This document shows, piece by piece, positions 1-6,507 of a stretch of 6,507 nucleotides of DNA (the stretch's first letter is position 1; each line of letters begins with the position of its first letter). A model generated the notes under the pieces. It was not told the origin of the DNA, searched no databases, and was given only the letters and a program-made list of their open reading frames with translations. Where the stretch lies: the NCBI GenBank assembly GCA_016782825.1, contig JADHXT010000210.1, positions 1 to 6,507 of the forward strand. The letters are read 5' to 3'. Made by a program: the position numbers and the translations under genes. The DNA is from Candidatus Brocadiia bacterium (GTDB taxonomy: Bacteria > Planctomycetota > PUPC01 > DSUN01).

Positions 1-1266
1 GCCACGCTGGCCTATGCCCGATACGCCTACTACCCGCAGCGCGTGCGTCTGGAGTCCAACATCGCCGTGCAGCTCTGCCTCCACGTCCGCAACATCCACG
101 ACCCAGCCATCCAGGCCAACGACGTGGAGTTCTTCAACTCCTGGGTCACGAAGGAGAAGGACCGCCCCATCTACCTGTGGCTCTACTACTGCTTCCCGCA
201 GGAGATCGCGGCGCGGGGCGGGTGGCACTGCTTCCCCGGCTTCTTCGCCCACGGCATCGACCGCTGGTTCAAGCGGTTCCACAGGCACGGCATCCGCGGC
301 GCCTTCTTCAACGGCTGGGGGCAGGACGTGGAGGCCTACGTGACGCTCAAGCTGCTCGACGACCCCACGCGAAGCGTCGACGCGATCCTGGATGACTACT
401 TCGCGGGCTACTACGGCGCCGCGGCCACGCCGATGAAGGAGCTGTATCTCGCCATCGAGCACACCTACTCAGACCCCGCCGGCTACCCCGAGGGCTTCAC
501 CGGGCATCAGCGAAAGAAGATCGCCTGGGAGCACCTGGGCACGGCGCAACGGCTTACCAGGTTCGGCCGCCTGATGGTGCAGGCACAGCAGGCCGCGAAG
601 ACCGACCTCGAGACGCGCCGCGTGGCGCTCTTCAAGCGCGCCGTGTGGGACTACATGGTCGAAGGGCGGCGGCAGTACTTCGCGCGGGCCAAAGCACCCA
701 CGGGCAAGACACGGGTGCCGCGCATGCCCGAGGCGAAGGGCGACCCCACGAAGGTGGCCTGGGCAAAGGCCGCCGCGCTCAAGCCGTTCCACAAGAAAGA
801 CCCCAGCCAGCCGACCCACCAGCTCGAAGGCCGCATCGCCCACGACGGCACCCACCTCTATCTCGAACTCACCGAGCGGGTCGACCCGAAGTCCCTGCAC
901 TCCGACGGCATCGTGTGGGCGAGCGACGACTGGGAGATCTTCATCGGCAAGAAACGCGGCCGGCCGTACCGTCAGCTCGGCGTGAGCCCCAGGGGCAGCA
1001 CCGAGGCGCTTGCCCACGGCGAAACCGCCACCCCCTGGGACAGCGGGGCGCGAGTGGTCTCCGACACGTCGGCCGCCGACCGTTGGGTCACGCGCATCGT
1101 TCTGCCACTGGCCAAGCTCGTACCCGGCGGGGCGAAGGCTGGCGACGAGCTTTACCTGAACATCGTGCGCGTCCTCGCGCCGCGAGCGGGCCGCCACATC
1201 TACACCTGGAGCCCCAACTCCACCGTGCACGAGCCCGACCGTTACGGGGAGATCGTCCTCGAGTGA
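1..1266 (+). CDS. DUF4838 domain-containing protein with C-terminal CBM9-like domain (5' partial)
   Basis: The reading frame is open from the first base, so the start and N-terminal part lie upstream; 421 residues are visible. Residues 1 to about 150 resemble the end of a DUF4838 domain, a family related to glycoside hydrolases of the alpha-glucuronidase/hexosaminidase type. The stretch with QLCLHVRNIHD (residues 24-34), the aromatic-rich middle, GAFFNGWGQDVEAYV, and a DAILDDYFAGYYG segment with following PM are typical of that family. A helical linker follows. From about residue 248 (DPTKVAWAKA) to the end there is a CBM9-like (DOMON-type) beta-sandwich, with the usual DGTHLYLEL strand, a DDWEIFI motif, a WVTRIVLPLAKL strand, LNIVRV and a final WSP...YGEIVL. 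The likely role is hydrolysis or binding of a glycan, probably outside the cytoplasm, but the signal peptide region is not in the window. The substrate is unknown. The family call is fairly secure; the enzymatic activity is inferred. Confidence 0.82.
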   Translation, partial: ATLAYARYAYYPQRVRLESNIAVQLCLHVRNIHDPAIQANDVEFFNSWVTKEKDRPIYLWLYYCFPQEIAARGGWHCFPGFFAHGIDRWFKRFHRHGIRGAFFNGWGQDVEAYVTLKLLDDPTRSVDAILDDYFAGYYGAAATPMKELYLAIEHTYSDPAGYPEGFTGHQRKKIAWEHLGTAQRLTRFGRLMVQAQQAAKTDLETRRVALFKRAVWDYMVEGRRQYFARAKAPTGKTRVPRMPEAKGDPTKVAWAKAAALKPFHKKDPSQPTHQLEGRIAHDGTHLYLELTERVDPKSLHSDGIVWASDDWEIFIGKKRGRPYRQLGVSPRGSTEALAHGETATPWDSGARVVSDTSAADRWVTRIVLPLAKLVPGGAKAGDELYLNIVRVLAPRAGRHIYTWSPNSTVHEPDRYGEIVLE

Positions 1267-1268
1267 GC

Positions 1269-2312
1269 ATGCAGGAGCTTCGCAGGTTGATCGCGGGAGG
1301 CATGGCGCAGCGGATGTTCCCGTGCGCCGTGGTCTACGCGTCGTGCGAGGGCGCCGTGCTCGTCCACGAGGCATTCGGCCGCCACACCTACGAGGATGCG
1401 GCGCGGCCTGCCAGCCCGGGCGACCTGTTCGACCTCGCCTCGGTCACCAAGCTTTTCACCACCACGGTCGTCCTGCGGCTCGTCGAGCGCGGGCTGCTGC
1501 ATCTGGACGACGCCGTGGCGACGCACGTGCCGGAGGTCCGCGCGGCCTGGACCGTGGCCGACGTGCTGGCCCACCGCACCGGCACGACGGCGGCCCTGCT
1601 CTCCGAGGCCATGAAGCACGGGGTGCGTCCGTGCGAGCCAGGGCAGGAGGAGGCGCTCTGGCGGGTCATCTTCGGCTGCAAGCCTGTGGTGGCCCTCGCC
1701 GAGGGGCAGTGCCACTATAGCGACGTCGACTTGCTCCTCGCCCAGGCCGTGTGCGAGCGGGCGGCGGGCCGACGCCTCGATGAGCTGATGGCCGCCGAGG
1801 TGCTGGCCCCGCTGGGGCTGGCGGACACGTGCTTCTGCCCGACCGAGCCGCGGCGATGCGTGCCGACCGAGCTGGACAGCCAGTGGCGCCACCGCCTGGT
1901 GGCCGGCGAGGTGCATGACGAGATGGCCCACACCCTCGGCGGCGTGGCGGGCCACGCGGGCCTGTTCGCCACCGCGGCCGACGTGGGGCGCTTCGGCGAG
2001 GCCTGGCTCGGACTCGGCGGCGTGCCATTGCTGGCGGACCCCACGCGGCGCCTGGCTTTCGCGTCCCACTCGGCGGACTTCGGCCTCGGCTGGCGGCACT
2101 TCAACGCCTCGCTGCTGCCTTCGCTGGCGAGCCACGGCGCCATCGGCCACCTGGGCTTCACGGGCACGTCGCTCTTCCTCTTCCCTCGCCACAGTGCCGT
2201 GCTCGTTGTGCTCGCCAACCGCGTCCACCCGACCCGCGATGCCGCACCCTCCCGCCTGCCGCTGCTCGCGCGCGTGGCGGAGCAGGTGGCGGCGTGGGCG
2301 GAGCACGGTTGA
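1269..2312 (+). CDS. Serine hydrolase, class C beta-lactamase / penicillin-binding-protein-like family
   Basis: The product is 347 residues, a usual length for the Beta-lactamase (PF00144-type) family, whose members include DD-peptidases, esterases and amidases. The three active-site elements are visible. The nucleophile motif is S58-V-T-K61 in an LASVTKLFT context. The second motif is Y150-S-D152, where many family members have Y-x-N. The third is H294-L-G296 within HLGFTGTS, in the place of the KTG box. LAHRTGT (100-106) matches the LxHxSG loop of the family. No signal peptide or membrane segment is seen at the N-terminus, so the protein appears cytoplasmic. It has an unusually large number of cysteines (19, 26, 122, 137, 148, 162, 188, 190 and one more). 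The ATG at 1269 was chosen. An in-frame GTG at 1263 overlaps the preceding stop by four bases and is 11 bases after a GGAG, so it is a real alternative and adds two residues. The tight junction implies co-translation with the upstream gene. Whether it cuts peptide, ester or amide bonds cannot be told. Confidence 0.9.
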   Translation: MQELRRLIAGGMAQRMFPCAVVYASCEGAVLVHEAFGRHTYEDAARPASPGDLFDLASVTKLFTTTVVLRLVERGLLHLDDAVATHVPEVRAAWTVADVLAHRTGTTAALLSEAMKHGVRPCEPGQEEALWRVIFGCKPVVALAEGQCHYSDVDLLLAQAVCERAAGRRLDELMAAEVLAPLGLADTCFCPTEPRRCVPTELDSQWRHRLVAGEVHDEMAHTLGGVAGHAGLFATAADVGRFGEAWLGLGGVPLLADPTRRLAFASHSADFGLGWRHFNASLLPSLASHGAIGHLGFTGTSLFLFPRHSAVLVVLANRVHPTRDAAPSRLPLLARVAEQVAAWAEHG

Positions 2313-2364
2313 ACCGCTCCCACGACACGAGTAGGATCGCCGCTGCACCATCCCCTCCCTTGTC

Positions 2365-2369
2365 AGGAG
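2365..2369 (+). promoter_or_regulatory. Strong Shine-Dalgarno site fixing a TTG start
   Basis: AGGAG lies seven bases before the TTG at 2377, which is ideal spacing. The codons right after this TTG encode a hydrophobic leader, so the site and the leader together support TTG as the true start. The 64-base gap before the gene shows no other clear element: no convincing -35/-10 pair and no hairpin terminator. Confidence 0.7.
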
Positions 2370-2376
2370 CACCACA

Positions 2377-5300
2377 TTGCGCGCCTTCCCCCTCTGGCCA
2401 CTCGCACTTTGCGTCGGTCTACAGCCTGCATTCGGAGGGACGCCCGTCGTGAACGAATCGGCGCGCAAGATTCCCGTGGCCTACGAGGTGGACGTGGTGG
2501 TGGTCGGTGGCAGCACGGGCGCTGTGGCTGCCGCCGCGGCCGCGGCGAAGGCGGGAGCCAAGGTGTTCCTGGCCGCGCCGCGCCCCTATCTGGGCGAGGA
2601 CATGGCCGCCACGATGCGCCTGTGGCTCGAGCCCGGCGAGGTGCCCGCGTCCGACCTGGCGAAGGCCATCTTCCTGCCGAAGCGAAATCTGCTGCTCGAC
2701 ATCGAGCCTTCCCGCCGCCTGCCTTTCACCTACCAGGCCGACCTGCCGTCCGTGGGCGTGCACCAGGACACCAAGAAGCCTTCCCTGCTCGCCGACGGCA
2801 AGTGGGGCACCGCTCACTACGAGAGCGTGCAGTACAACGGCGACGTGTCCATCACCGCCGACCTTGGCAAAGTGACGCGCGTGGAGAAGGCCGCCGCCCT
2901 CGTCTACCACGCCAACGACTTCCAGGTGGACGGCTTCGCGGTGTCCACGAGCACCGACGGCCGCACGTGGGGGCGGAAGGCCGACGTGCGCAACCTGCTC
3001 CCCGCCCAGGACTCCACCCAGATTGATGCGCTGCCGCTCGTGGCCGACGTGGCCGCCGACGCGCGATACGTGCGCTTCCACATCCAGCGGCGGAAGGAGT
3101 CGGGGCGCCTGCTCGTGGGCGAGGTCGTCGTGGCCGGGCCGCGGCCGGCGCCTGTGCCGGGCATGGTGGCCTGCGAACCCGTGCGGCCCATGCACCTGAA
3201 GCGCACCCTCGACCAAGCGCTGCTGGACGCGGGCGTGACGTTCCTGTTCGGCTGCTGTCCCACGGATGTGTTGCGGGACGCCGACGGCAAGCCCGCCGGC
3301 ATCGTGATGGTGAATCGAGCGGGTCGGCAGGCCGTGGTGGCCAAGGTGATCATCGATGCCACCGACCGCGCGTGGATGGCCCGCATGGCGGGAGCCAAGG
3401 CCCGACCGTTTCCTGCTGGCGACCACGCGGTGAGCCGCGTGGTGGTCGGCGGCGAGCCACGCGAAGGCGAGGGCATCCGTCACCGCACCATCCAGTCGGG
3501 ATTCCTGACCCCAAGCGGCCGCACCTACGCCATCACCGAAACCACCCTGCGGCTTCCAATGCGAGACGGAGGCTTCGCGTCGTGGGCGGCGGCCGAGCAA
3601 CGCGCCCGCGACCTGACGTTCGACCCCGAGCAGCAGTTCACGTCGGAGACGCTGTTCCTCGTGCCGCCTGACTCCATTCACGGCCAGAGCGGTGGAGCGG
3701 ATGAACTCGGGGCGTTCCGCCCGGCGGGGGTGGAGCGGGTGTTCGTGCTGGGGGGCTGTGCCGATGTGCCACGCGAGCAGGCGGCGGCTCTGATGCGGCC
3801 CCTGGCGCTCATCGACCTGGGCGCCCGCATCGGCCAGGCTTCGGCGGCGATGGCCAAGGCGCTCCCTTTGCCCAAGGCCGCACGCCTTGACGGCACATCA
3901 GCCAAGGCCGCGGCGCCAGGCGACGTGATCGAGATGCTCGCCAACGTCCGCCCCACGACGACTGCGGGAGTCACGGTGGAGCAGGCGACACGCAGCGTGC
4001 CGGTGCTGGGGCGATACGACGTGGTGGTGGTGGGCGGCGGCACGGCGGGAGCGCCGGCCGGCATCGCCGCGGCTCGGCACGGAGCGAAGACGCTGGTGGT
4101 CGAGTATCTGCACGGCCTGGGCGGCGTGGGCACCGAGGGCGCCATCTCCCGCTACTGGTACGGCTACCGCAAGGGCTTCACGGCCGAGGTGCTCGACGGC
4201 AAGCACGACTGGGGCATCGAGGAGAAGAAGGAGTGGTGGCGGCGCGAGCTGCGCAAGGCGGGCGCGGACATCTGGTTCGGCGCGCTCGGCTGCGGCGCCT
4301 TCGTCGACGGCGACCGGGTGCTGGGCGTGGTGGTGGCCACGGCGCAGGGCCGCGGCGTGGTGCTCGCGAAGGTGGTGATCGACGCCACGGGCAACGCCGA
4401 CGTGGCGGCCGCGGCGGGAGCCGACACGGCGTACGTCGGCGGCGACGACCTGGCCATGCAGGGCACGGGCCTTCCGCCCCGCCGCCTCGGCGCCCGCTAC
4501 ACCAACACCGATTTCACCATCACCGACGAGACCGACATGGTGGACGTGTGGCACCTGCTCGTCTACGCCAAGCACAAGTATCCCAACGCCTTCGACCTCG
4601 GCCAGCTCATCGACACCCGCGAGCGGCGGCGCATCGTGGGTGACTTCACCCTCGGCCTCATCGACCCCATCCTCGGCCGCACCTACCCCGACACCATCGT
4701 GAAGAGCTACAGCAACTACGACACCCACGCCTACACCGTGGGCGACTACTTCGTGCTCCTCCCCGCGCCCAAGCCCACCTACTGCTACACGCCCTACCGC
4801 TGCCTGCTGCCCAAGGGCCTCGACGGCATCCTGGTGGCCGGCATCGGGCTGAGCGCCCACCGCGACGTCATGGCCTTCGTCCGCATGCAGCCCGACATCC
4901 AGAACCAGGGCTACGCCGCCGGCGCCGCGGCCGCCCTGATCGCCAAGGCCGGATGCCCCACGCGGTCGCTCGACGTCAAGGCTCTCCAGCGCCATCTCGT
5001 CGAGATCGGCAGCCTGCCCAAGAGCGTGTTGACCGACCGCGACAGCCTGCCCATGCCCCCCGAGCGCATCGCCGCCGCCGTGGCGAGCGCGGCCAGCAAG
5101 TACCGCGACGCGGCCGTGCTCCTCGCCCACCCGAAGCAGGCCCTGCCTCTCATCCGCAAGGCCTACGCCGATTCATCGGGCAAGGCCAAGCTCATCTACG
5201 CCCACATCCTGGCCGTGCTGCACGACGCCACGGGCCTGCCCACGCTGGCCTCCGAGGTGGAGAAGACGCCGTGGAGCGACGGCAGCTTCACGGGCACGCG

Positions 5301-5745
5301 GATGACGCGGGTGGACCGCCTGGTGGTGGCGCTCGGCTGGACGCGCGACCCGCGGGCGCTGCCCGCGCTCCTGGTCAAGCTGCGCGCCCTCGAGCCCTCG
5401 GCGTCCTTCTCCCACCATCGCGCCATCGCCCGTGCGCTGGAGGCCATCGGCGACCCGAGCGCGGCGCCGCCGCTGGCCGAGCTGCTCGCGAAAGCCGGCA
5501 TGAGCGGCCACGCCATTCTCGATGTGGACGACGCCCGGCGGCGCGACGCCGAGGCCATGCGGCACACCCGCGGCAAGTTCACCTACAAGGTGCGCAACGA
5601 CGCGCTCCGCGAGCTGATGCTGGCCCGCGCTCTCTTCCGCTGCGGCGACCACGAGGGCATCGGGGAGAAGACGCTATGGGCCTATGCGAAGGACCTGCGG
5701 GGCCACATCGCCCGCCACGCCGCGGCCGTGCTGCGCAAGAAGTGA
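2377..5745 (+). CDS. Exported tandem FAD-dependent oxidoreductase (two FAD_oxidored modules, discoidin-like insert, HEAT-like tail)
   Basis: The product is 1122 residues, over twice the length of a usual single-module FAD_oxidored (PF12831-type) protein. Residues 1-20 look like a Sec signal peptide: Arg2, a hydrophobic core at 4-15, and a likely cut after AFG at 18-20. Module 1 (about 37-495) has a Rossmann start DVVVVGGSTGA (39-49) and an IIDATD strand (D327). A discoidin (F5/8 type C)-like beta domain is inserted at about 118-254 (ADGKW, ITADLGKV, STSTDGRTW, ARYVRFHI). Module 2 (about 546-865) has DVVVVGGGTAG (548-558), E576 at the end of the second strand, IDATGNAD (668-675), the family motif DTRERRRIVGD (746-756), D782/H784, and GILVAG (817-822) before the C-terminal FAD-contacting helix. 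Residues about 905-1122 form HEAT-like helical repeats, with turns at D991-P and D1026-P. Module 2 probably binds FAD and oxidises or dehydrogenates an unknown substrate; module 1 looks degenerate. It starts 64 bases after the serine hydrolase gene and may share its transcript. Confidence 0.9.
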   Translation: MRAFPLWPLALCVGLQPAFGGTPVVNESARKIPVAYEVDVVVVGGSTGAVAAAAAAAKAGAKVFLAAPRPYLGEDMAATMRLWLEPGEVPASDLAKAIFLPKRNLLLDIEPSRRLPFTYQADLPSVGVHQDTKKPSLLADGKWGTAHYESVQYNGDVSITADLGKVTRVEKAAALVYHANDFQVDGFAVSTSTDGRTWGRKADVRNLLPAQDSTQIDALPLVADVAADARYVRFHIQRRKESGRLLVGEVVVAGPRPAPVPGMVACEPVRPMHLKRTLDQALLDAGVTFLFGCCPTDVLRDADGKPAGIVMVNRAGRQAVVAKVIIDATDRAWMARMAGAKARPFPAGDHAVSRVVVGGEPREGEGIRHRTIQSGFLTPSGRTYAITETTLRLPMRDGGFASWAAAEQRARDLTFDPEQQFTSETLFLVPPDSIHGQSGGADELGAFRPAGVERVFVLGGCADVPREQAAALMRPLALIDLGARIGQASAAMAKALPLPKAARLDGTSAKAAAPGDVIEMLANVRPTTTAGVTVEQATRSVPVLGRYDVVVVGGGTAGAPAGIAAARHGAKTLVVEYLHGLGGVGTEGAISRYWYGYRKGFTAEVLDGKHDWGIEEKKEWWRRELRKAGADIWFGALGCGAFVDGDRVLGVVVATAQGRGVVLAKVVIDATGNADVAAAAGADTAYVGGDDLAMQGTGLPPRRLGARYTNTDFTITDETDMVDVWHLLVYAKHKYPNAFDLGQLIDTRERRRIVGDFTLGLIDPILGRTYPDTIVKSYSNYDTHAYTVGDYFVLLPAPKPTYCYTPYRCLLPKGLDGILVAGIGLSAHRDVMAFVRMQPDIQNQGYAAGAAAALIAKAGCPTRSLDVKALQRHLVEIGSLPKSVLTDRDSLPMPPERIAAAVASAASKYRDAAVLLAHPKQALPLIRKAYADSSGKAKLIYAHILAVLHDATGLPTLASEVEKTPWSDGSFTGTRMTRVDRLVVALGWTRDPRALPALLVKLRALEPSASFSHHRAIARALEAIGDPSAAPPLAELLAKAGMSGHAILDVDDARRRDAEAMRHTRGKFTYKVRNDALRELMLARALFRCGDHEGIGEKTLWAYAKDLRGHIARHAAAVLRKK

Positions 5746-5751
5746 AGGGCC

Positions 5752-5768
5752 GGGCCGCCGAGCGGCTC
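5752..5768. terminator. Possible short hairpin between convergent genes
   Basis: GCCGC (5754-5758) and GCGGC (5762-5766) form a perfect five-pair stem around a CGA loop. On the plus strand a G-U pair and a G-C pair extend it to seven. It begins just after the stop codon of the flavoprotein gene and touches the stop codon of the opposing gene. There is no T-run on either side, so it is not a classical intrinsic terminator. Such short GC hairpins also arise by chance in DNA of this composition. It is listed only because it occupies the 21-base space where both transcripts need to end. Confidence 0.22.
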
Positions 5769-6507
5769 AGCGGTCGAGCGCGGACAGCGGCACGCGGCTC
5801 ACGGCCACGTCCTCCTTGCCGACCGAGTAGACCACCCACATCGCATCGCCCACCACGATGGCCGAGGGATACTGGAAGCCCGGCCCCTTCGCACGGCCTG
5901 GGTGGCGCACCTTGAGCGCACCGTGGCGGATCGCGGCGGCCCAGTCGAAGGTCACGCCGTCGCGGGAGAGGCTGATGACCAGCGGGTCGCGGCCGATGCT
6001 CTGGTTGCCCACCAGGTACGTGCGGCCGTCGGGGAGGGTGCCCGATACGCTCTTGGACGGGGCATCGGGGATGCGGGTCTGGACAGCGGGGCTGAAGGTG
6101 CGACCGTCGCGGCTGAGGGCGGCATACATGCGGCGGGAGCCGGCCAGGTCGCGGCTGAGCTTCACGAGCACACTGTCGGGGCGGCGGTAAACGCTCGGCT
6201 CGCACAGGCCGTGGCCGTCGGCGGCGGGGGTCCAGTTGGTGTGGAAGCGGAAGTCCCAGGCACTCATGTGCAGCGGGTCGGCCATGCGCTCGTTGAGTGC
6301 CTTGGCCACGGTGGCGAAGCGCTCGTCGCTGGCGGTGGGATGCGGCGGCCGGCCGTCGACGGGCTCGGGCGGGTCGGGCACGAGCCAGAAGATGGGGCCG
6401 AGCGTGCCGTCGGGCTTGATGGCGCGGGCCAGGCGGCCCCAGCCGAGGCGACCGCGGCGGGTGGTGCGCCCCGTCTTCGCCTCCAGTTTCGCTTTCCAGG
6501 CTTTGCC
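5767..6507 (-). CDS. Sialidase-like / BNR-repeat beta-propeller protein (5' partial)
   Basis: The frame is open to the window edge, so the N-terminal part lies beyond 6507; 246 residues and the TGA stop are visible. A GTG at 6381 is in frame, but family-like sequence continues upstream of it (WGRLARAIKPDGTLGPIFWLV), so it is not the start. Two Asp-box-like turns, SRDGRTF (132-138) and SRDGVTF (181-187), are one residue shorter than the classic S-x-D-x-G-x-T-W form but sit in the expected strand contexts (YAALSRDG, LVISLSRDG). CEPSVYRRPD (102-111) resembles the Glu-containing strand of sialidase-fold enzymes. The segments GRTYLVGNQ, FQYPSAIVVGDAMWVVYSVGKEDV and VPLSAL match the C-terminal blades of exo-alpha-sialidase-like proteins common in Planctomycetota. 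It may cleave sialic acid or another glycan end, or only bind it; the catalytic Tyr/Asp/Arg set cannot be verified from this part. It converges on the flavoprotein gene, so it belongs to a separate transcript. Confidence 0.82.
   Translation of the reverse strand, partial: GKAWKAKLEAKTGRTTRRGRLGWGRLARAIKPDGTLGPIFWLVPDPPEPVDGRPPHPTASDERFATVAKALNERMADPLHMSAWDFRFHTNWTPAADGHGLCEPSVYRRPDSVLVKLSRDLAGSRRMYAALSRDGRTFSPAVQTRIPDAPSKSVSGTLPDGRTYLVGNQSIGRDPLVISLSRDGVTFDWAAAIRHGALKVRHPGRAKGPGFQYPSAIVVGDAMWVVYSVGKEDVAVSRVPLSALDR

Noticed and set aside
645..1262. N-terminal extension of the serine hydrolase frame back to 645
   Set aside because: The added 206 residues are Arg/Pro/His-rich without family similarity and overlap a well-supported CBM9-like domain in another frame. 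The family fold begins after 1263.
2313..2376. Promoter or terminator in the 64-base gap before the flavoprotein gene
   Set aside because: No convincing -35/-10 pair, no inverted repeat and no T-run were seen. Only the ribosome binding site is supported.
2410..2412. Lipoprotein lipobox at Cys12 of the flavoprotein leader
   Set aside because: The residue before the cysteine is Leu where Gly, Ala or Ser is needed, and the hydrophobic stretch before it is too short.
1242..2468. A 408-residue open frame on the minus strand
   Set aside because: It lies fully opposite the serine hydrolase and its flanks, has low-complexity Arg/Gly/Ala/His-rich composition and no recognisable motif, while the plus strand has a complete catalytic set. 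It is a GC-driven shadow.
2419..3681. A 420-residue open frame on the minus strand
   Set aside because: It is antisense to the flavoprotein, rich in His, Gly, Arg and Val with no domain pattern. Long antisense frames are expected at this GC content.
2491..4050. Near-identical nucleotide stretches at 2491 and 4018 as a DNA repeat
   Set aside because: The likeness is limited to the codons of the DVVVVGG Rossmann motif and reflects shared protein motif and codon bias, not a recent duplication or a mobile repeat.
3898..5130. A 410-residue open frame on the minus strand
   Set aside because: It is a mirror of the second FAD module, with long Val/Gly/Ala/His repeats that reflect the codons of the real gene.
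5858..6190. A 110-residue open frame on the plus strand opposite the sialidase-like gene
   Set aside because: No family features, and it is antisense to a frame with clear beta-propeller motifs.

Overview
This is a GC-rich window with very little non-coding DNA. It carries four protein genes and no visible RNA gene, mobile element or CRISPR array. The protein families are a DUF4838/CBM9-like glycan-active protein, a class C beta-lactamase-like serine hydrolase, a large FAD_oxidored protein with a discoidin-like insert and HEAT-like tail, and a sialidase-like beta-propeller. This mix suggests a polysaccharide-degrading bacterium of the Planctomycetota or a related group (Lentisphaerota, Verrucomicrobiota, Hydrogenedentes). 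That placement is inferred from family content and base composition; no marker gene is present.

Layout: positions 1-1266 (+) hold the 3' part of a gene whose start lies upstream. It encodes the end of a DUF4838 (glycoside-hydrolase-like) domain followed by a CBM9-like beta-sandwich. The serine hydrolase (1269-2312, +) follows with essentially no gap, and an in-frame GTG at 1263 would even overlap the previous stop. After a 64-base gap with a clear AGGAG ribosome binding site comes a 1122-residue exported protein (2377-5745, +) that begins with TTG. It contains two FAD_oxidored modules in tandem, with a discoidin (F5/8 type C)-like domain inserted in the first module and HEAT-like repeats at the C-terminus. 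Only 21 bases further, the 3' end of a convergent sialidase/BNR-like gene (5767 to beyond 6507, -) faces it. A short GC hairpin lies between the two.

The three plus-strand genes could form one transcription unit. A reasonable but unproven reading is a locus for breaking down a modified glycan: a uronidase-like or hexosaminidase-like hydrolase with a sugar-binding domain, a serine hydrolase that may cleave esters or peptides, an exported flavoprotein, and a sialidase-fold protein on the other strand. No substrate can be named from the sequence.

The point most worth a second look is the double flavoprotein. Its second module keeps a canonical FAD-binding signature. Its first module has lost two of the three glycines and the ribose-binding acidic residue, which suggests one working and one degenerate flavin site in a single chain. 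Many long open frames on the opposite strand are GC-driven shadows and are not annotated.
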